DNA of 64,000 bases from Lutjanus erythropterus (Eukaryota; Chordata; Actinopteri; Lutjaniformes; Lutjanidae). Both the position numbers and the translations under genes were made by a program. Below the pieces are notes generated by a model. That model was not told the origin of the DNA and did not search any database. It worked only from the letters and a program-made list of their open reading frames with translations. The stretch's first letter is position 1. Each line of letters begins with the position of its first letter. The stretch is from positions 38,098,705 to 38,162,704 of the forward strand of contig CM034592.1 in NCBI GenBank assembly GCA_020091685.1, written 5' to 3'. Below, in pieces: positions 60,346 to 64,000 of this stretch.

Positions 60346-62179
60346 AGCTCTATGTGTTTCTCTCTCTGCATTCTTAGACTGATTAGATTGTTACAATTGG
60401 TCGATAGAGTTAATTGAAGAAGACAAAACATGTATGTGAAATTAACAGAGGGGATTTTTCCTTTCCCTAGAGTGACTGACAGGGATCAACAGAGTTACAG
60501 CCATAGTAAGCACGCAATATATTTCAGATCACCCTAGTAGTGGCAGGTGGCCACTGACCTTACTGTGGTTTACTGTGAGGATTTATTTTATTTTACTCCA
60601 AACAGAGGAATAATGTGGATTGATGAAAAGCAGGACTTAGTGTTTTGGTTTTTTCTCTGACCTCATACCACTCTCCCGCAATGAGTCTACCTCGGCTTAC
60701 GGCTCCAAAATCAATAACCTAGACTCAGCAAAGATTATACCCTTGTGATTGTGTTTATGGAGCCCTATCAATTGACACTTCATTGTAGTTGTTTCATATT
60801 CAGCAAAGCCAGTGATAAATGCACCATTTGGGTAGAAAAGCTTACCTGAATTTACATAATCACTTGTCTGAAAGTGGATCTAGTGTGGGGAGCAATCAGC
60901 AGCATCTGCCACACTCACACTTGTAAGAGCTCCTGTTAATGGAATAACATCTTGTCCCCCTCTTGTTCCGACTAACAATTCATTGTTATTTTATTCTAAT
61001 TTCAAACCTGTTAAAGATTTCCAGCAGGAAACACTATCTCTAAAACACATGCCCACCAGTCTAGAGCTGCCAAAGAAAGACCGATACATGTCCTCTGGGG
61101 TCAATAAAACAATGTCTGGAATCACAATACAGCCATGAGGTAACGTGGCTTTCAAAACAGGAGCCAGGTATATAGGGAGATGGTGAAATGATGACTGTTT
61201 TCCGTGCCTTCCCCTGGCAGGGCCTTTTGGGTAAAAAAATCACAATGGATCATTTGGGAGGGCAGCTGGAAAATCCATAGAGAATCTCAAGAGACCTGCT
61301 GTGCCTGTGAAATCAATACAGAGATCCAGCTGAGACCATTAAATGAAATGAATGTTATATGATAGGGTTAAACATGTAGAATATTATTATTCATGCAGTC
61401 CAAATAGGTTTTTCATCTGCAGATAATACAAGCAGGCATGGACGTCAATAGAGGCACTTGTGTTTCATGCACCTACTACACATTCAAGCAATCCATCATG
61501 TATTTGACCTGTTGTTAGCCTTAAGAAAGCGGCAGAGAAGGTAACTGAGAGAGTTAAATAAATTGAACTAGTGCTATACTGTTATTGGTCTGTGTTTAAT
61601 TGTAGTTTAATACCAGATAAGAAACACTATAGCAGCAGATAAAACTTGGCAGCACTCAGGTTGTGGGCACTCTCAGATAAAACCAGGCCAACAGCCACAA
61701 GTCTGGTAGTGGTGGAAGTCTCATTTCCAGCACATATCGAATCCTCAATAATGGAGATCAGATAGAGGGCTTTTTCACAAACTTAAAAAATAACTAAGAC
61801 ATCTGTTAAAATTAGTGACAGACTAATTAATCGGTCAATAAAATCTGAGATTTCACAGACCAATTAATTGGCTAGTGCCTTAGCTCATGAGTCCGATAAA
61901 CAAAATGCAAGCAGCCTTGTCAGTGTGGCTGCTGTGGAATGGTGTAAGTACCCTCTCTGGAGAGTTTTGGGAAAGCATTGAAACAGTTAGTTTCGAGCAA
62001 TGTACTCTGAAATCGTGAAATAGCCCTCCAACCACAAAGACACCTGTGTTGATTCAAAAGGTGCAAACAGAAACTAAATAATGTGTTCAGGAACTGCTTC
62101 TGTTCTTCAATTTATCTTTATGGAGGTAATAGCTATTTGAGTGTACAACACTGTGCAAAACATAACATATGTCAAACTA
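60346..62179. other. Intronic spacer, nothing recognised
   Basis: Mostly unique-looking; 60640-61330 is less AT-rich and low in repeats. No exon supported. A GACTAATTAATCGGTCAATA piece at about 61820 may be another fragment of the GATTAAT-ended family. Confidence 0.3.
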
Positions 62180-62430
62180 TAATTTATCTACCGTTTTTTT
62201 CATGATTAATTGATGGATTTGATTCTATAATAGAATGTCAGAAAATAGAAAAAAATGCCAAATCCCTAGGTGACAATTGTATATTGCTTGTTTCATCCGA
62301 CCAACAGTCCAAAAACCCAAACATATTCAGTTTACTATCATATAAAACAGACAAGCAGCAAATCCTTGTACTTGTTAAGATGAAACCAGGCAATGTTTGG
62401 TATTTTTGCTTTAAAAAATAAAAAATGACT
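62180..62430 (+). mobile_element. Same GATTAAT-ended element, copy 2, truncated
   Basis: TTTCATGATTAATTGATGGA at the left, AGAATGTCAGAAAATAGAAA, CCGACCAACAGTCCAAAAAC, TATTCAGTTTACTATCATAT, and TTTTTGCTTTAAAAAATAAA. The right end is missing. Confidence 0.55.
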
Positions 62431-62539
62431 TAGCTAGGCTACTAATTCATTTGTTTTGTTGCTCAATTTATTTATTTATTGGACTGTTTGGACAATTTGT
62501 GGACAGTTTGTCACTTTGGACTCTGGGAAATTGTGTGTT

Positions 62540-62727
62540 TTTCAGACTTTTTTTTTGGGGGGGGTGCTTTTATGCCTTTATTGGACAGGACTGCTGAAGT
62601 AAGGACAGAAATGGGGAGAGAGAATGGGGGGTGGGGGGTTGACATGCAGTCAAACCCTTGACTGCTGCAGTGAACTCAGTCTCAGTACATGGGGTGAACA
62701 TGATACCAGCTGAGCTACCAGGCCACA
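62540..62727 (-). mobile_element. tRNA-headed SINE
   Basis: On the minus strand the head reads GTGGCCTGGTAGCTCAGCTGG (box-A-like TAGCTCAGCTGG) and GTCAAGGGTTTGACTGC (box-B-like), followed by a body with CCCCATTTCTGTCC and ending in CCTTTATTGGACAGG (plus-strand reading). Matches a common fish tRNA-derived SINE from memory. It lies between two opposite-facing pieces of the GATTAAT-ended element. Confidence 0.55.
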
Positions 62728-62732
62728 GTTTT

Positions 62733-62828
62733 TGACAGTTTTGACATTTCATAGACTGAACGATTAATCCATTAATTAGAAAAATAATCGGCAGATTAAT
62801 CAATAATGAAAATAACCGTTAGTTACAG
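62733..62828 (-). mobile_element. Same GATTAAT-ended element, terminal piece, inverted
   Basis: Reads GACATTTCATAGACTGAACG, ATTAATCCATTAATTAG, AATAATCGGCAGATTAATCA and AAAATAACCGTTAGTTACAG: the left end of the family in reverse orientation. Confidence 0.55.
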
Positions 62829-62879
62829 GCAGACCTGAAACTCATGTTTTGGAACTGCTATTTTTCAGTCTATCTGCAT

Positions 62880-62932
62880 GGAATGAAACCGTGGACTAAC
62901 TCTCTAACCACTAGGACACCCATACTGACTTG
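62880..62932 (-). mobile_element. tRNA-like SINE head fragment
   Basis: Minus strand GTGTCCTAGTGGTTAGAG resembles box A and GGTTTCATTCC box B, at close tRNA-like spacing. There is no cloverleaf with a clear anticodon arm, so it is read as a SINE fragment, not a functional tRNA gene. Confidence 0.35.
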
Positions 62933-63129
62933 ACAGAGGCACACAAGCACTACTCCATGTGTTTTAAAACTGCTTCTATTCCTCGATTTATCTTTATGGA
63001 AATCTCTTTCTGTTTTTCTAATCTCTATTGTCAGTTTATACAACATTATAGTATATGACTGAGCAAAACCTGGAAGACATTATGTGCAACAACACAGCAA
63101 TCGTAAATTAAAGCATATACCAAACATAT

Positions 63130-63260
63130 GACATTTTATGGATGCTTTTATCCAAAGTGCCTTACGGTAACATAAGGGAACAAATACATTTGTGGCATGG
63201 GTGGCCTCAGAAGGGAAGGAACCCCAAAAACGGGTACGGTTACTCGCATGCTGTGCTCAC
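63130..63260. repeat. Dispersed fish repeat with TTTTATCCAAAGTGCCTTAC motif
   Basis: GGATGCTTTTATCCAAAGTG, CCTTACGGTAACA and GGCATGGGTGGCCTC follow a series I remember as frequent in teleosts (…GCTTTTATCCAAAGCGACTTAC…). Probably a SINE-derived piece in reverse orientation. Confidence 0.45.
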
Positions 63261-64000
63261 TGCAGTGCCGCCCAGCCTGATTACACCTCTTCAGAGCACT
63301 TTCCAATGTGCTTTCCTTTAGAAATGGTTTAACACTTTGTAGTGGTCAGGCAGGCACACTACATGCATGTAGCGCCTGTACGAGCTGATGGGGTGGCTGT
63401 CAGGGAGCCTGCCTGTTGGAGTGATTGAAAAAGCATGTTTGGGATTAGTTGTCTGTCCTCATCTGTGTGTGTCGCTCTGGCAGGGGTGTGTATCCGTGGG
63501 TTGCACTGCTCTCTGGGCCTGCCATGGTGCTGAGTGATGGAATAGGTAGAGCTGGACCTCAGTTCTCACACTCTGCTGACACACACATAGCCTCTCACAC
63601 TACCAAATACACTCAGACACACAGATGTTACCACATGACCTACTCATGAGAGCAAGCACATGCATGTCCCTACTCGAACACAAGGAGCGAGATGATTTAA
63701 ATCTTTGCTCCAGATGTCCCTTGGGCACACTGAATTCAGCCGTTTTAAGACAAAGAAAAAGGCAATTGTTGTTTTGACCTAGCTTCATTTTGGCTTGGTG
63801 TGCAAAACTGAAAGGCTTTGGGTCATTTTACTGTGTGATTTAACTTTTCTTCCCACCATGAGAACCAGTAAAACAGCACATTACGCAAAATGATTCTCCT
63901 TTGATCTTAGTGCCTACAGTAATGTGTCCTATTTTTTTAGAAATAGAAATTGAGACCCATAACAGTGTTTAGTGGTTTTCCTCCTTACAGACAGATTTTT
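63261..64000. other. Intronic spacer to window end
   Basis: No exon recognised. A CA-rich stretch at 63580-63620. The window ends inside featureless sequence. Confidence 0.3.

Noticed and set aside
62540-62932. tRNA-like box A and box B sequences, considered as tRNA genes
   Set aside because: No complete cloverleaf or anticodon arm, and the bodies match SINE layouts.

Overview
The window looks like AT-rich, almost gene-free DNA from a bony fish, probably a spiny-rayed (percomorph) teleost. Three things point there: many dinucleotide microsatellites, very few long open frames, and a dense mix of repeats whose sequences match families I remember from teleost genomes (hAT-type short elements with CAGTGGTGGAAGAAGT-like ends, a TTAA-flanked short element, a Tc1/mariner relic with long inverted ends, tRNA-headed SINEs, an L1-like 3' end). 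Repeat family assignments are from memory and were not searched.

Only one protein-coding segment is well supported: a 52-base coding first exon at 47298-47349 (+). It has a good start context, an in-frame upstream stop, a hydrophobic signal-peptide sequence and a strong splice donor in phase 1. Its last residues (A-V-E plus one base) resemble the exon 1/exon 2 junction of EphB receptor tyrosine kinases, so the best guess is the first exon of an ephb-type gene. Exon 2 lies outside the window, so the rest of the window to 64000 would be intron 1 and positions 1 to about 46600 the upstream intergenic region.

Layout. 1-2720: long-period degenerate tandem array with a hAT-like insertion. 4490-5630: two fold-back structures. 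6858-7100: SINE relic. 9035-11150: tandem duplication of a ~930-base unit that carries a ~560-base element, followed by an inverted copy of that element (11172-11634) and an L1-like 3' end on the minus strand (to about 12395). 13-17 kb: microsatellites, a hAT end, a perfect 21-base hairpin. 18468-19868: Tc1/mariner pseudogene. 20520-21300: hAT relic with a transposase fragment. 21352-21771: TTAA-flanked element. 26-32 kb: microsatellites, a minisatellite and a TIR element full of GAACCCTT-like repeats. 33193-34770: a hAT element interrupted by two later insertions. 35605-36045: TTATAA-rich repeat. 39970-41150: four-unit tandem array. 46650-47800: CpG-richer promoter and exon 1. 51863-52430, 59980-60345 and 62180-63260: more hAT-type elements and SINEs.

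Four CTCF-like motifs in the same orientation occur in the first 25 kb, and several low-repeat stretches look like candidate conserved non-coding elements. I see no novel biological system. The most useful observations are the first exon, the nested-transposon history at 33-35 kb, and the duplicated array at 9-12.4 kb.
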